From the NCBI GenBank assembly GCA_963837635.1, contig CAWINY010000007.1, positions 1,240,001 through 1,304,000 of the forward strand: a stretch of DNA of 64,000 nt, in the 5' to 3' direction. The notes under the pieces were generated by a model that ran no database searches, was not told where the DNA came from, and saw nothing but the letters and a program-made list of their open reading frames with translations. Origin of the DNA: CAWINY01 sp963837635 (GTDB lineage: Bacteria; Acidobacteriota; Terriglobia; Terriglobales; Acidobacteriaceae). Below, in pieces: positions 54,068-63,177 of the stretch; position 1 is the first letter of the stretch; each line of letters begins with the position of its first letter. Position numbers and translations under genes: made by a program.

Positions 54068-55083
54068 CAGCGCCCCGAGATCGCCGCCTGAGCGGCGTGC
54101 CCCGCGGGCGTCTTGATGCGCACCGTATCCGGCTGGGTCCAGTTTGGCTTGCCGTCGGCGTCATTCAGGGCGATGCGGTTCATCGTCACGGTCATGGCGC
54201 CCTTGTCCACTTCGACCATCAGGTAATGGTAGTTCACCCTGCCGTCCCGGAATGGATCTTGCGCTGGGTGTTGAATCAGGTACGGGTGTGCGCCTCCGCC
54301 GCCGGTCACGAAGTACGTGACTCCCCCGTGTTCGTGCCGCTCATAGTTGTGCACGTGTCCGGCAAAAACGACGAAGCGCGCACGCGTGTTCTGCTGCCTC
54401 TGCTCCAGCATGTTCGCCAATGCCTGTTCCGTGGGACGGGCGGAGTGCCCGCCGCCTAAGGCACTGTTCATGGAACTCGTGTACGGCGGATGATGGAGGA
54501 CAATAGCTACAAAATCGATATCGCCTCCGAGATGATCAAGCTGGCTCTTGAGCCAATCCCCTTGCGGGCCGGAAACCTCGTCGAGCGAGCTGTCCAGCAC
54601 CAGCATCAGCAGGTTCGCGCAATGGACGGAGTAGTAGCGGCTCTGCTTCAGCGCGGGGAAGCGTTCGAAGTAGTTGGCCAGCCCCAGCTTTGGGTCGCTA
54701 TAAAGCTCATGATTGCCGAGCGCGGGATAAACCGGGATCTTGCGCTGCCGCCAGATCGCGGTTTCCTGGTCGAAGACCTTCCAATCCTCCGCGTTGTCGC
54801 CCTTGTTAGCGATATCGCCGCCGATCGAGATGAAAGCGGGCTTCGCGTCGGCAATAGCCTGGATCAGATCGCGGCGGATCTCGGGATTCGCCGCCTCGGT
54901 GTTGCTGGGATCAGTAAAGCGCGTGTCGCCATAGGCGACGAAATGGAAGGGCGTCTTGGCTGGGCACGTCAATGCCACCGGCGCAGTCTGTGCCAGCACG
55001 GGAAGAGCTGCACAGGCGAGGAGCGCAAGAACGATCAAGTTCCTGGCCCTCTGGCGGAAACGCAAAATCGCTTTAGAGTTCAT
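54067..55083 (-). CDS. Secreted calcineurin-like metallophosphoesterase (purple acid phosphatase-like)
   Basis: A 338-residue protein from ATG 55083; ATG 55131, directly after the preceding TAA, would add 16 residues. The signal peptide (residues about 12-32, NLIVLALLACAALPVLAQ) is followed by metal-site motifs YGDTR, GGDIAN, GNHE, LHHPPYTSS and FAGHVHNYERHEHGG, as in purple acid phosphatases. It probably acts in the periplasm on phosphate monoesters or diesters. The gene lies between the beta-propeller gene and mutY, with overlaps or zero spacing, implying one transcript. Confidence 0.9.
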   Translation of the reverse strand: MNSKAILRFRQRARNLIVLALLACAALPVLAQTAPVALTCPAKTPFHFVAYGDTRFTDPSNTEAANPEIRRDLIQAIADAKPAFISIGGDIANKGDNAEDWKVFDQETAIWRQRKIPVYPALGNHELYSDPKLGLANYFERFPALKQSRYYSVHCANLLMLVLDSSLDEVSGPQGDWLKSQLDHLGGDIDFVAIVLHHPPYTSSMNSALGGGHSARPTEQALANMLEQRQQNTRARFVVFAGHVHNYERHEHGGVTYFVTGGGGAHPYLIQHPAQDPFRDGRVNYHYLMVEVDKGAMTVTMNRIALNDADGKPNWTQPDTVRIKTPAGHAAQAAISGR

Positions 55084-55131
55084 GTTGTTTTCCGGAAGCG
55101 GCTGTTGAATCCTTATTCCTCGCTCTGCCAT

Positions 55132-56145
55132 TTACTTGCCCACCACGAGCAGCATTAAGGAATCCGGAATGACTGCCGGCTTGGCATGCTCCGAGGTCGC
55201 GGGGGCGAACTTCGCGGTCACCAAGTAAATCGTGTGGGACTCCGGATCAAGCGCCATGGTCCTGGCCCCACGCATTGTCGGAACATTGTCCACCACGGAA
55301 AATTTGTCCGCTGAGTCTTCGTGGACAACGGTCAAAGTTCCGTCGCCGTTGGAGCTGAAGGCGAGCTGCGTCCCGGGATCGAAGGCGACCGCGTCCACCC
55401 CAGCACCGATCGGCAGCGAAGCGACAAGCTTGCCGTTTTCTGCGTTCAAGATATCCATCACCCGACTGTGACAACCCGAGAACAACCGATGAGTATTCTT
55501 GTCCAGTGCGAGGCCGGTCGGCTCCTCGCAGCCCGGCAGCGGCCACTTCGCCTTGACCGACATGGCGCGCGCGTCGATCACCGCGATTGAGTTTTGGTCT
55601 TCCAGATTAACGTAGATCGTCCCCAGGCCGTCAGAGACTCCGAATTCCGGCCTGCCACCGAGGTCAAACGTCTTCACGACGCTGATCTGGTTCGGGTCGA
55701 TGGCCGTGGCGCTCTGGCCGCGTCCATTGAAGGTGAAAACGTATCCGGTCGCCGGATCGAAGAGGATGGCGTCCGGCTTCTCTCCTGTTTGGACGTGGCC
55801 GAGAGGCTTGAGCGATTCGAGATCGAACACCGTGGCCGTGTCAGCTCTCCCGTTGCTGGTGACGCCGCGCTTCGGCGCGGGCACGATGGCCACGCCATGG
55901 ATTCCCGGCGTGTCGGGAACTTCGCCGATCACCTTGCCGGAACCAGGATCCACCACGACGGCGCGCGTGTCGTGCGCGATGTAGAGCCGATGGGCGGCAC
56001 CGTCCAGGGCCAGATAGTCCCAGCCGCCACTACCGCCGATGGGATAGGTTTTGATGACGTGATACCCGCTCGCCGTCTGAGCACGGAGGAACACGGGCAG
56101 GATCAATAAAAATGCGATGAGAAAGAAGCGCGTCGAGGATTTCAT
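55132..56145 (-). CDS. Secreted YVTN-type beta-propeller protein
   Basis: A 337-residue protein with signal peptide (MKSSTRFFLIAFLLILPVFLRAQ). At least five repeats of the form LYIAHD/VVVDPGSGKVIGEV, VFDLESLKPLGHV, IAVIDARAMSVKAKW and DILNAENGKLVASLPIG show the YVTN/NHL beta-propeller pattern. Such proteins bind ligands or other proteins outside the membrane; no enzyme activity can be assigned. It heads the operon with the metallophosphoesterase and mutY. Confidence 0.85.
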   Translation of the reverse strand: MKSSTRFFLIAFLLILPVFLRAQTASGYHVIKTYPIGGSGGWDYLALDGAAHRLYIAHDTRAVVVDPGSGKVIGEVPDTPGIHGVAIVPAPKRGVTSNGRADTATVFDLESLKPLGHVQTGEKPDAILFDPATGYVFTFNGRGQSATAIDPNQISVVKTFDLGGRPEFGVSDGLGTIYVNLEDQNSIAVIDARAMSVKAKWPLPGCEEPTGLALDKNTHRLFSGCHSRVMDILNAENGKLVASLPIGAGVDAVAFDPGTQLAFSSNGDGTLTVVHEDSADKFSVVDNVPTMRGARTMALDPESHTIYLVTAKFAPATSEHAKPAVIPDSLMLLVVGK

Positions 56146-56390
56146 GGCTCTCTCGATCCGGTGCTGCTCCGACCGGCATATTATGAATCATGTTCTCGGC
56201 TACCGCTCACCTTCATGAATGGAAGGTGAATAGCTGATGAGAATCTCCGCGTATGCGCAAAGTGAATGGTGACCAGAGCAGAGCAGAACACTTGGCCACC
56301 TCCGCACCTACAGGGTTCTCTGTCCCTTGGCTCCGCTGTCCCGCTACTCGGCTGGAATAGGGCAATGATTGGCAGAGGTGGTTTTCCTGG

Positions 56391-56419
56391 TTGCTGGTAG
56401 TACACGGTGCAACTATATA
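56391..56419 (+). promoter_or_regulatory. Sigma-70-like promoter
   Basis: TTGCTG (56391-56396), a 17-base spacer and TATATA (56414-56419), 65 bases before ATG 56484. The rest of the 56146-56483 gap shows no gene. Confidence 0.6.
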
Positions 56420-56483
56420 CTGCCTCAGCCCGGGCGAGTGGCATCCAAATAAATCATAAGCGACCAGACCACCGAGCTGTTCC

Positions 56484-57266
56484 ATGCGACGCTGGCTGAC
56501 CATAGCGACGGTTGGTGCCGCCTTAATGGCGACACCAGCAGGGGCACAGATGCGAGGCGGGCCCTCTGCTTTCGTGACCCTGCGGCCTGCAATGAGCGTT
56601 CGCGCTCCAGTAGGACTTCGTGCGCCGATGGTTCGAGGTCCAATTGTCACGCAGCGCGGCGCGGGCTTCTTCTTTCCTCCCGTGAGCGGGCCATTCTTCC
56701 CTAATAGGTTTGGCCAGCCCTTCTTCTTTCACGGTGCTTTTGGCCAGCCGTTCTTTTTCGGTAACCGTTTTCGTTTCCGCCAGCACCACCACTTGTTCTT
56801 CAGTAGTTTCGGGTGGCCGTACGGTTTTGGGGGCTACTCTTCCGGATACTATCCCTATTATCCATACTATCCACCGTTGATGGGTAGTTACGAACCTCCG
56901 GCTAACGAATATAACCAGCAGAACTACCCGGTTCAGTATCAGCTCCAGCAGGAAGTGAGTCGGTTGAGCGATGAGGTGGAGCGCCTACGCGAGGAGGACC
57001 TAGAGTCGAGAAGCGCGCCGCCCGCTCCAGTCGCGCCAGCCCAACCAGAAGCGTCCAGCAAAGCTGCACCCCCGCCGCCTACTACCCTCGTGTTTCGGGA
57101 TGGAAAAATTCAAGAAGTACAGAACTACGCCATCGTGGGGAATACCCTGTGGATCTTCAACGAGCGACAAGCCCGGAAGGTGCCGCTCGCAGAACTGGAC
57201 ATTCCGGCCACTAAGAAGTCAAACGAAGAGCGCGACGTTCCGTTCCAGATGCCTCTCGCGCGCTAG
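56484..57266 (+). CDS. Secreted Phe/Gly/Tyr/Pro-rich protein
   Basis: A 260-residue protein starting MRRWLTIATVGAALMATPAGAQ (signal peptide, cleavage after GAQ). The central region is aromatic- and glycine-rich, with repeated FGQPFFF units and YYPYYPYYPP. A helical, Glu/Arg-rich coil (QLQQEVSRLSDEVERLREED) and a Pro/Ala linker precede a C-terminal VFRDGKIQEVQNYAIVGNTLWIFNERQARKVPLAELDIPAT domain often found in acidobacterial proteins, with the length and strands of a small beta fold. Function unknown; probably surface or envelope-associated. Confidence 0.75.
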   Translation: MRRWLTIATVGAALMATPAGAQMRGGPSAFVTLRPAMSVRAPVGLRAPMVRGPIVTQRGAGFFFPPVSGPFFPNRFGQPFFFHGAFGQPFFFGNRFRFRQHHHLFFSSFGWPYGFGGYSSGYYPYYPYYPPLMGSYEPPANEYNQQNYPVQYQLQQEVSRLSDEVERLREEDLESRSAPPAPVAPAQPEASSKAAPPPPTTLVFRDGKIQEVQNYAIVGNTLWIFNERQARKVPLAELDIPATKKSNEERDVPFQMPLAR

Positions 57267-57280
57267 GTAGCGTCCACCCA

Positions 57281-57390
57281 TGCCTCTGCGTTCTCTGCGA
57301 TAGACCCCTGCGTCCTCGGCGGTTAAGAGGGTTTTTTCCACCGCAGAGGGCGCAGAGGTCTACCGCAGAGAACGCAGGGGAAGACCCGGA
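57281..57390. repeat. Family B repeats, several arms
   Basis: GCCTCTGCGTTCTCTGCG, TGCGTCCTCGGCGGTTAAGA, CCACCGCAGAGGGCGCAG and CCGCAGAGAACGCAGG follow one another in both orientations. No gene in 57267-57569. Confidence 0.7.
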
Positions 57391-57569
57391 AGACGACGAA
57401 GAGGAAGGGCGCCTTTCCTCTGCCGACTCTGCCGTGCTATTTCGCGAGCGGCAGCGTACGCTTTCTTACGGCAAGCTGCAACGGCGTGGGACGACCGGTC
57501 TTCCACCGCCGCTCGAAGTCGGTGGGTCGCAGGATCGTCCCGCACAATAAAGCGATAAAATCCACCTCT

Positions 57570-58784
57570 ATGCCGACCTATGACGAGGCGCGCCAGATCA
57601 TATTGGGCAGCGTCCAGCCACTTGGCGCCGAGCGCGTACAAATCCTGGAAGCGCTGGGCCGGGTGTTGGCGGAAGACATCATCGCCCCTTGGGAGATGCC
57701 GTTCTGCAACAACTCGGCCATGGACGGCTACGCGGTGCGTGCCGCCGAGTGCCAGCCCGGAATGGTGCTGCCGGTCACCGGCTACATCCCTGCCGGAGCG
57801 CTTGCGACTAGCCCGCTGCCCCCCGGCAGCGCAGTCCGAATCATGACCGGAGCCCCAGTCCCGGAGGGCGCTGATGCGGTCGTACCCATCGAAGACACCG
57901 AGCCGCTCGATAGCCAGGTGCGCGTCACGACCAAGGTCGCACCGCGCCAGCACATCCGCTTCACCGGGGAGGACGTGCGCTGTGGTGAGACGATTCTGCC
58001 GGCAGGTACGCTGATTCGCCCACCGGAGATCAGCCTGCTCGCGTCTTTCTCCAAGGTATTGGTTCCGGTGTATCGCAAGCCGCGCGTGGCCATCCTATCC
58101 ACCGGGGATGAGCTGATCGAGGTCGGGGAGCCGATCACGGCGGGCAAGATCATCAATTCGAACGCGCTTTGCCTGGCAGCCGCGGTTGCCGAAGCCGGTG
58201 CGCTGCCGCTCATGCTGGAGATCGCACGCGACAACCTGGAAAGCCACCGCCGGCAATTGAGCGAGGGGCTCCGGAACGACGTGCTGGTCACCTCGGCGGG
58301 AGTCTCCACCGGAGACCGCGACCTGGTGCGCGACGTGCTCGCCGAACTGGGCGTCAGGCAGCTTTTCTGGAAGGTGGGTATCAAACCTGGAGGACCAACT
58401 GCTTTCGGCCTGAAAGACGACAAGCCGGTGTTCTCTCTTCCTGGAAATCCCGTGGCGACCATGATCACCTTCGAGGAGTTTGTGCGCCCCGCGCTGCTGA
58501 GAATGATGGGGCACACCCGGGTCGTCAAAGCATTCGTCCCTGCCCTATTTCAGGAACCGTTGACCAAGAAGCCAGGGAAAGTCAGTTTCTTGCGCGTGCG
58601 GCTCAAATTGGATAGTGGCCGGTATTTGGCCTACAGTTCCGGCGACCAGAACACGGGAATACTGAAAACCATGCTGCTGGCGGATGCCATCGCCGTACTT
58701 CCTGCGGAGCGCACCTCGTTTGCGCCAGGCGAGGAGGTGCAAGTGCACGTCCTCTCCGGCAATATACAGATGATGGAGGGCTAG
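57570..58784 (+). CDS. moeA: Molybdopterin molybdenumtransferase MoeA
   Basis: A 404-residue enzyme inserting molybdate into adenylated molybdopterin. ATG 57570 (MPTYDEARQIILGSVQPL). MPFCNNSAMDGYAVRA, RIMTGAPVPEGADAVVPIEDT, the MoCF-like RVAILSTGDELIEVGEPI, VSTGDRDLVRDVL and FSLPGNPVATMITFEEFV are the family landmarks. The length is normal. No moaA or mobA is adjacent, but its presence indicates molybdoenzymes in this organism. Confidence 0.95.
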   Translation: MPTYDEARQIILGSVQPLGAERVQILEALGRVLAEDIIAPWEMPFCNNSAMDGYAVRAAECQPGMVLPVTGYIPAGALATSPLPPGSAVRIMTGAPVPEGADAVVPIEDTEPLDSQVRVTTKVAPRQHIRFTGEDVRCGETILPAGTLIRPPEISLLASFSKVLVPVYRKPRVAILSTGDELIEVGEPITAGKIINSNALCLAAAVAEAGALPLMLEIARDNLESHRRQLSEGLRNDVLVTSAGVSTGDRDLVRDVLAELGVRQLFWKVGIKPGGPTAFGLKDDKPVFSLPGNPVATMITFEEFVRPALLRMMGHTRVVKAFVPALFQEPLTKKPGKVSFLRVRLKLDSGRYLAYSSGDQNTGILKTMLLADAIAVLPAERTSFAPGEEVQVHVLSGNIQMMEG

Positions 58785-58997
58785 CATCCCAATAACTGCT
58801 TATCGCGGTTGACACCGAAGGGCATGGATCCTATCGCGGTTCCGCGAGGCCGATCCCAGGCTCCGTCGGCCTTGCTTCAGGGGTTCGGCCTGTTCGGCCG
58901 CCTGTCAGGGCGGCGAGAGTTGCAGATGACGGCAGGCTGGCCGCAGCAGCCTGCTCCGCACCTGCTAGAATAGCGGCAGCGTTTCCCAATGCGCTGC

Positions 58998-59087
58998 GGA
59001 GAGATGGCCGAGTGGCTGAAGGCGCACGCTTGGAAAGCGTGTATAGGGGAAACTCTATCGAGGGTTCGAATCCCTCTCTCTCCGCCA
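58998..59087 (+). tRNA. tRNA-Ser (anticodon GGA), probable attachment site
   Basis: The class II tRNA has acceptor GGAGAGA pairing with TCTCTCC, anticodon GGA in CTTGGAAAG, a long variable arm (TATAGGGGAAACTCTATC), T-loop TTCGAATC and an encoded CCA. A tyrosine recombinase gene starts 76 bases downstream in the same direction, the usual layout where the 3' end of the tRNA is the attB core. The other end of the element is beyond the window. Confidence 0.96.
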
Positions 59088-59162
59088 TAACATCTGTATT
59101 GTTTACAATCACTTACAAACATCTATTCTCTTCCGTACCTCATTTGTACTAAACTCGGCCCC

Positions 59163-60227
59163 ATGCTCACGATCTATCGCAGGCATCGGGCCGACTGCAA
59201 GCACCGTTCCCGCCGGTACAAAGGATGCTCCTGTCCGATCTGGGCGCAGGGCGTGCTGCGGGATGAGCCCGTTCGGAAGTCGCTCGATCTCACGAATTGG
59301 GAAGCGGCCAGCCGCCTGATCAACGAATGGGAGATCAAAGGGGCTGCCGAAAAAGATGTGACGGTGAAAGAGGCGACCGAGCGTTTCATCAAGGACGCGG
59401 AGGCCCGCAACCTGAAGCCGCTCACCCTCAAGAAATACAAGGAAATCAAGCAGGTGCTTGATGAGGAGTTCGGCGAGCTTCCTATCCCAAAGGTTTCTGT
59501 TGATGACGTGCGAAAGTTCCGCGAAGGCTGGAAGTTGTCGCCGAATTCCGCCTGGAAAAGAATCGAACACTTGCGCGGATTTTTTTCCTTCTGCGTGGCC
59601 TCGGGCTGGATCGAGAAGAATCCCGCGAAGGCGATAAAGCCGCCAAAAATTGAACGCGATCCGACGCTGCCCTTCACCGATGAGGAATGGAAAAAGATTT
59701 TGTGGGCGCTCGACGCCTACGGGGAAATCCATCCGCAGAGCCCGTCAGAGATCCGGAAGAAATTGAAAGCCCTCGTGCTCCTCATGCGGTTCTCGGGTCT
59801 GCGTATTTCGGATGCGGTCGCGCTCCAGAAAAATAGAATTGACGATTCCGGGCGGCTGCTCATCCGGCAGGAGAAGACCAGGCATCCCGTAATGGTCCCG
59901 TTGCCGAAAAATGTTCTGGACGCGCTTGAGCACTGCGATGACGGCGACGGCTGCTATTTCTGGTCGGGTGTGGGGAAGCTCGATACGGCGCTTGGCAAAT
60001 GGCATCTGCGGCTCAAGCGGATCTTCAAGATTGCGGGAGTGCCGGACGGCCACGGCCATCGGTTAAGGGACAGCTTCGCTGTCGATCTCTTGAGTCGCGG
60101 CGTTGATCTCCAAACCGTTTCGGTGCTCTTGGGCCACAAGTCGATCAGGACGACCGAACAGTATTACGCGCCATGGGTGAAATCGCGGCAGGAGGCGCTG
60201 GAAAAGGCAGTCAAAGCAACGTGGTGA
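59163..60227 (+). CDS. Tyrosine recombinase / site-specific integrase
   Basis: A 354-residue phage-type integrase. The N-terminal segment has CKHRSRRYKGCSCPIW, a Cys-rich patch seen in acidobacterial and proteobacterial integrases, then a SAM-like core-binding domain (KEATERFIKDAEARNLKPLTL). The catalytic domain carries R214 (GLRISD), K238, H299xxR302 (HGHRLRD), H325 (LLGHKS) and Y335 (TEQYYAPW). It lies 76 bases after tRNA-Ser, so integration at the tRNA is the expected event. Confidence 0.93.
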   Translation: MLTIYRRHRADCKHRSRRYKGCSCPIWAQGVLRDEPVRKSLDLTNWEAASRLINEWEIKGAAEKDVTVKEATERFIKDAEARNLKPLTLKKYKEIKQVLDEEFGELPIPKVSVDDVRKFREGWKLSPNSAWKRIEHLRGFFSFCVASGWIEKNPAKAIKPPKIERDPTLPFTDEEWKKILWALDAYGEIHPQSPSEIRKKLKALVLLMRFSGLRISDAVALQKNRIDDSGRLLIRQEKTRHPVMVPLPKNVLDALEHCDDGDGCYFWSGVGKLDTALGKWHLRLKRIFKIAGVPDGHGHRLRDSFAVDLLSRGVDLQTVSVLLGHKSIRTTEQYYAPWVKSRQEALEKAVKATW

Positions 60228-60324
60228 ACGGCGCGCCCCGTGTCCATGTCCGTTATTGGGGATCATGCGTTTCCTGCGTAGAATAGTCCGTAAGTAGATG
60301 CCAGCGCAGATCGATAAGGCGGCA

Positions 60325-61593
60325 ATGAGCAAGAAACCGAAAGTTAATGCTCCGTGTCCCTGCGGCTCGGGCAAAAAATACAAGAAGTGTTGCGGAAATC
60401 CGGCTTCTCCGATCACTGTTGCCGCTAAAGTTGCGATCACGCCGATCGTGGAGAAGTTCATGATTGCGTATACGGATGAAACGGGGAATTCTGGAACCGC
60501 GCTGTTCGATGCTAACCAGCCGTACTTCTGGACCGGCACGCTGGTTTCAGAGCATGACATGCAGACTGTTGCTGCCGACCTTCATGCGGAATGTTTGTCG
60601 ATCGTTGAAAAAAAGGAGTTGCACGGGAGTGAGTTAGGTCTCGGTCGAATCGAGAAAATCGCAGGCAAGCTGCGCGCCTTCTTCGCTGAAACCGGCTGCA
60701 AGTTTTTCTTCACCAGCCTCGAAAAGGCGCACCTGGCCGCGACGAAACTTGCGGATACGGTGCTGGACAGTGGCAACAACATGGCCATCGCTCCGGTACA
60801 GTACGGTATCAAGGGTCTGCGAGTGCCGCTTGCATGGGATATCGTTCAAATCATGAGCGACGAAGACAGGCAGGCATTCTGGGCTGCCTTTGAGGGTGCC
60901 GATGCCCCTGGTTTTGTAACCCTGCTCTATGTCCTGCGAACTCGCGTGCTGGAACTGAGCCAGGAAGGCGTGTTGTACGATCGGAATACTCAATTGCTAA
61001 CGGATGCATTTACCTGGGGGATTCAGCACCCAGAAGACTTGCTGCAGGGTGGTATGCATCCGCTCGATTCCCCAAATGCCGTCGCGTTCACTTTGATCTT
61101 GAACCATTTCCACTCGCTTCATGAGAGTACCGGCGCGCGGGTAAAGACCTTCATCCACGATGAGCAGAATCAATTCGGTAAGTGGCTTGAGAAAAGCTAC
61201 GATCTGCTCAAAGGATTCGCTTTCAAGGTCGATACGTTCTCGCCGCTCCCAGATGTAAAGAAAGTGCCTACGTTCGCGTGTGACATGGTTATGGCGGAAT
61301 CGTTGGGATGCATTGGCCTCCAGCTTGTGGACGTGGTGCTGTGGCTCACGAAGCGCTTCGTGGATATGAATGGCGCATTACATGGCGAGTGTGGTGCACT
61401 GGCAAACTTTGTTATGCATAACGGATCAATCTCCGACTTCAGTCGGCGCCAGATGCTGAAAGACTTCTTGGCCATCGCCGACCAAGTGGATCGGATGGAG
61501 CTGAGTCCCGAGAAGATGAAACAGGGACGATATTGGGTGAAGCGATTCGAGAAACAGCGACTGGAGCGCATGAACAAACGGCTTACAGACTGA
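60325..61593 (+). CDS. SEC-C zinc-motif plus DUF3800 protein
   Basis: A 422-residue protein. ATG 60325 (MSKKPKVNAPCPCGSGKKYKKCC) gives a SEC-C metal-binding motif (CxCx8CC), as at the C-terminus of SecA and in many stand-alone proteins. The body begins MIAYTDETGNSGTALFDANQPYFWTGTLV, the signature Asp-Glu-Ser/Thr start of DUF3800, an RNase-H-like fold domain found frequently in mobile and defence contexts. A downstream TFIHDEQNQF and the LGCIGLQLVDVVLW segment hold further acidic residues. A nuclease or nucleic-acid-binding role is inference. It is the second gene of the element. Confidence 0.75.
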   Translation: MSKKPKVNAPCPCGSGKKYKKCCGNPASPITVAAKVAITPIVEKFMIAYTDETGNSGTALFDANQPYFWTGTLVSEHDMQTVAADLHAECLSIVEKKELHGSELGLGRIEKIAGKLRAFFAETGCKFFFTSLEKAHLAATKLADTVLDSGNNMAIAPVQYGIKGLRVPLAWDIVQIMSDEDRQAFWAAFEGADAPGFVTLLYVLRTRVLELSQEGVLYDRNTQLLTDAFTWGIQHPEDLLQGGMHPLDSPNAVAFTLILNHFHSLHESTGARVKTFIHDEQNQFGKWLEKSYDLLKGFAFKVDTFSPLPDVKKVPTFACDMVMAESLGCIGLQLVDVVLWLTKRFVDMNGALHGECGALANFVMHNGSISDFSRRQMLKDFLAIADQVDRMELSPEKMKQGRYWVKRFEKQRLERMNKRLTD

Positions 61594-61618
61594 CACGGGA
61601 AGCTTGGCTCGAAGCACG

Positions 61619-62794
61619 TCAGTGATCTCGCACCGTCACCGCGCTGAACGGCTTCGACATCACCCCGTCCATCATGAGCCGGATGTAGAGGTGGTAGTTG
61701 GGCAGATTGACGAGATCATCCGCCGTGAACTCGTACTGCAGTTCCTTTTCAATCACTTCGGCATCGCTCGCGCCTACGCGGAACGTAATGAGCGTGCCCA
61801 CATTGCCCATGATCGCATCTCGCACCTCTTCGTCGATTTGCGTGAGGTGCTGATGGGCGAGGACCAAATTCAGCCGGTACTTGCGCATTTCGGCAAGCAT
61901 CCCGGCAAAGCTCGTCGTGGTGAACGCCGGAAACTCGTCCACGTAAAGATAGAAATCCCGTCGCGCGTTCTCTTCGATATCCGCCCGGCTCAGGGCGGCC
62001 AGATTCATCTTGGTGACGAGCATCGATCCCAGAAGTGCCGCCGTGTCCTCGCCGATCTTTCCCTTGGCGAGATTCACCAGAAGGATCTTGCCGTCGTCCA
62101 TGACCCGCCGCAGATCGAAAGCGCTCTTCGGCTGGCCGATGATGCGGCGGAGCAGGGGATTCACCAGAAATTCACCAACCTTGTTCTGGATCGGAGCTAT
62201 GGCCTCCGTGCGGAAGTGGGACGGATATTTTTCGAACTCGCGCAGCCAGAAACTGCGGACTTCCGCGTTGCGGATGCTCGTCACCGCCCAGCGGCGGAAG
62301 TCGGCGTCCACGAGGATTCGCGGGATGTCGAGTAGCGTGCTCTCCGGCAACTCGATGACCGTGAGGAGGGCGTTACGCAGGATGTATTCCATCCGCGGTC
62401 CCCAGGACTCCGGCCAGATCTTCTTGAAGGCGCTAATCAGCCCCGATACCGCAAGCGGCCGGGTGGCCGGGTCCACCGCTTCCAGAGGATTGAAAGCGAG
62501 CGGTGCACGCGAATCGGGGACATTGAAGTAGATAATGTCGGTTTTCCATTCCTCGGGCACCGCGCGCAACACGCGCTCGACAAGATCGCCGTGCGGATCA
62601 AGCAGTGCGACGCCCTCGCCATGGGCAATGTCCTGCAAGACAAGGTTCGCGATGAGTGTGGATTTGCCGGTGCCGGTCTTGCCGATGATGTAGGTATGCG
62701 CCCGGCGGTCGGGGCGGCGGATGCCGAAGCGCTTCCTCTGGTTGCGGAAATTGGTCTCGCCGAGAATGGTGATGTGGTCGTTCTCCATTTGCAT
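61619..62794 (-). CDS. VirD4/TraD/HerA-like DNA-translocating ATPase
   Basis: A 391-residue P-loop ATPase from ATG 62794; ATG 62788 and the TTG at 62824 are alternatives. Walker A TYIIGKTGTGKSTL and Walker B FYLYVDEFPAF with the sensor LVLAHQHLTQIDEEVRDAIMGN are clear. This is the DUF87/type IV coupling ATPase superfamily, comparable with proteins annotated as conjugal-transfer (TraD/VirD4-like) or HerA. No TM span is predicted, unlike classical coupling proteins. No relaxase or VirB genes are seen in this window. It could pump DNA for the element or serve a defence system. Confidence 0.75.
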   Translation of the reverse strand: MQMENDHITILGETNFRNQRKRFGIRRPDRRAHTYIIGKTGTGKSTLIANLVLQDIAHGEGVALLDPHGDLVERVLRAVPEEWKTDIIYFNVPDSRAPLAFNPLEAVDPATRPLAVSGLISAFKKIWPESWGPRMEYILRNALLTVIELPESTLLDIPRILVDADFRRWAVTSIRNAEVRSFWLREFEKYPSHFRTEAIAPIQNKVGEFLVNPLLRRIIGQPKSAFDLRRVMDDGKILLVNLAKGKIGEDTAALLGSMLVTKMNLAALSRADIEENARRDFYLYVDEFPAFTTTSFAGMLAEMRKYRLNLVLAHQHLTQIDEEVRDAIMGNVGTLITFRVGASDAEVIEKELQYEFTADDLVNLPNYHLYIRLMMDGVMSKPFSAVTVRDH

Positions 62795-62940
62795 TCCAGC
62801 GTAGGGAAACAGCGTGCGTCGCAATAGGCGGGCGGAGTTGCTCCCAGCGGCAAATCTCCGGCGCGCCCCAACTTGACCACGACGCAGAGAGTGGTACTGT
62901 CATAATGGTTCTTTGGAAGAAGAGAAAGGAGGAGAACGTC

Positions 62941-63177
62941 ATGGGTGCAACGATACGTGCCCGCGTCAAAGGGGGCGTGTTGGAACCGCTGGAAAAGTTG
63001 GATCTTCCCGAAGGGGAGGAGGTGCTCCTCACGGTCGTCGGAGCCCCGACGCCTGGCAACCGGGAGGCGTTCGAACGATCTTTCGGAAGCTGGAAGGGGA
63101 CGATTGATGCCGAGAAGCTGATCCGCGACATTTATGAGGATCGCCTCATCTCAACCCGCCCGGAGCCGAAGCTATGA
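62941..63177 (+). CDS. Antitoxin of a VapBC-type module (DUF104-like)
   Basis: A 78-residue protein with a strong AGGAGG site. MGATIRARVKGGVLEPLEKLDLPEGEEVLLTV is the DUF104 (AF2212-like) antitoxin N-terminus; the C-terminal half binds the toxin. Its last codons overlap the PIN gene by four bases (ATGA). Confidence 0.85.
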   Translation: MGATIRARVKGGVLEPLEKLDLPEGEEVLLTVVGAPTPGNREAFERSFGSWKGTIDAEKLIRDIYEDRLISTRPEPKL

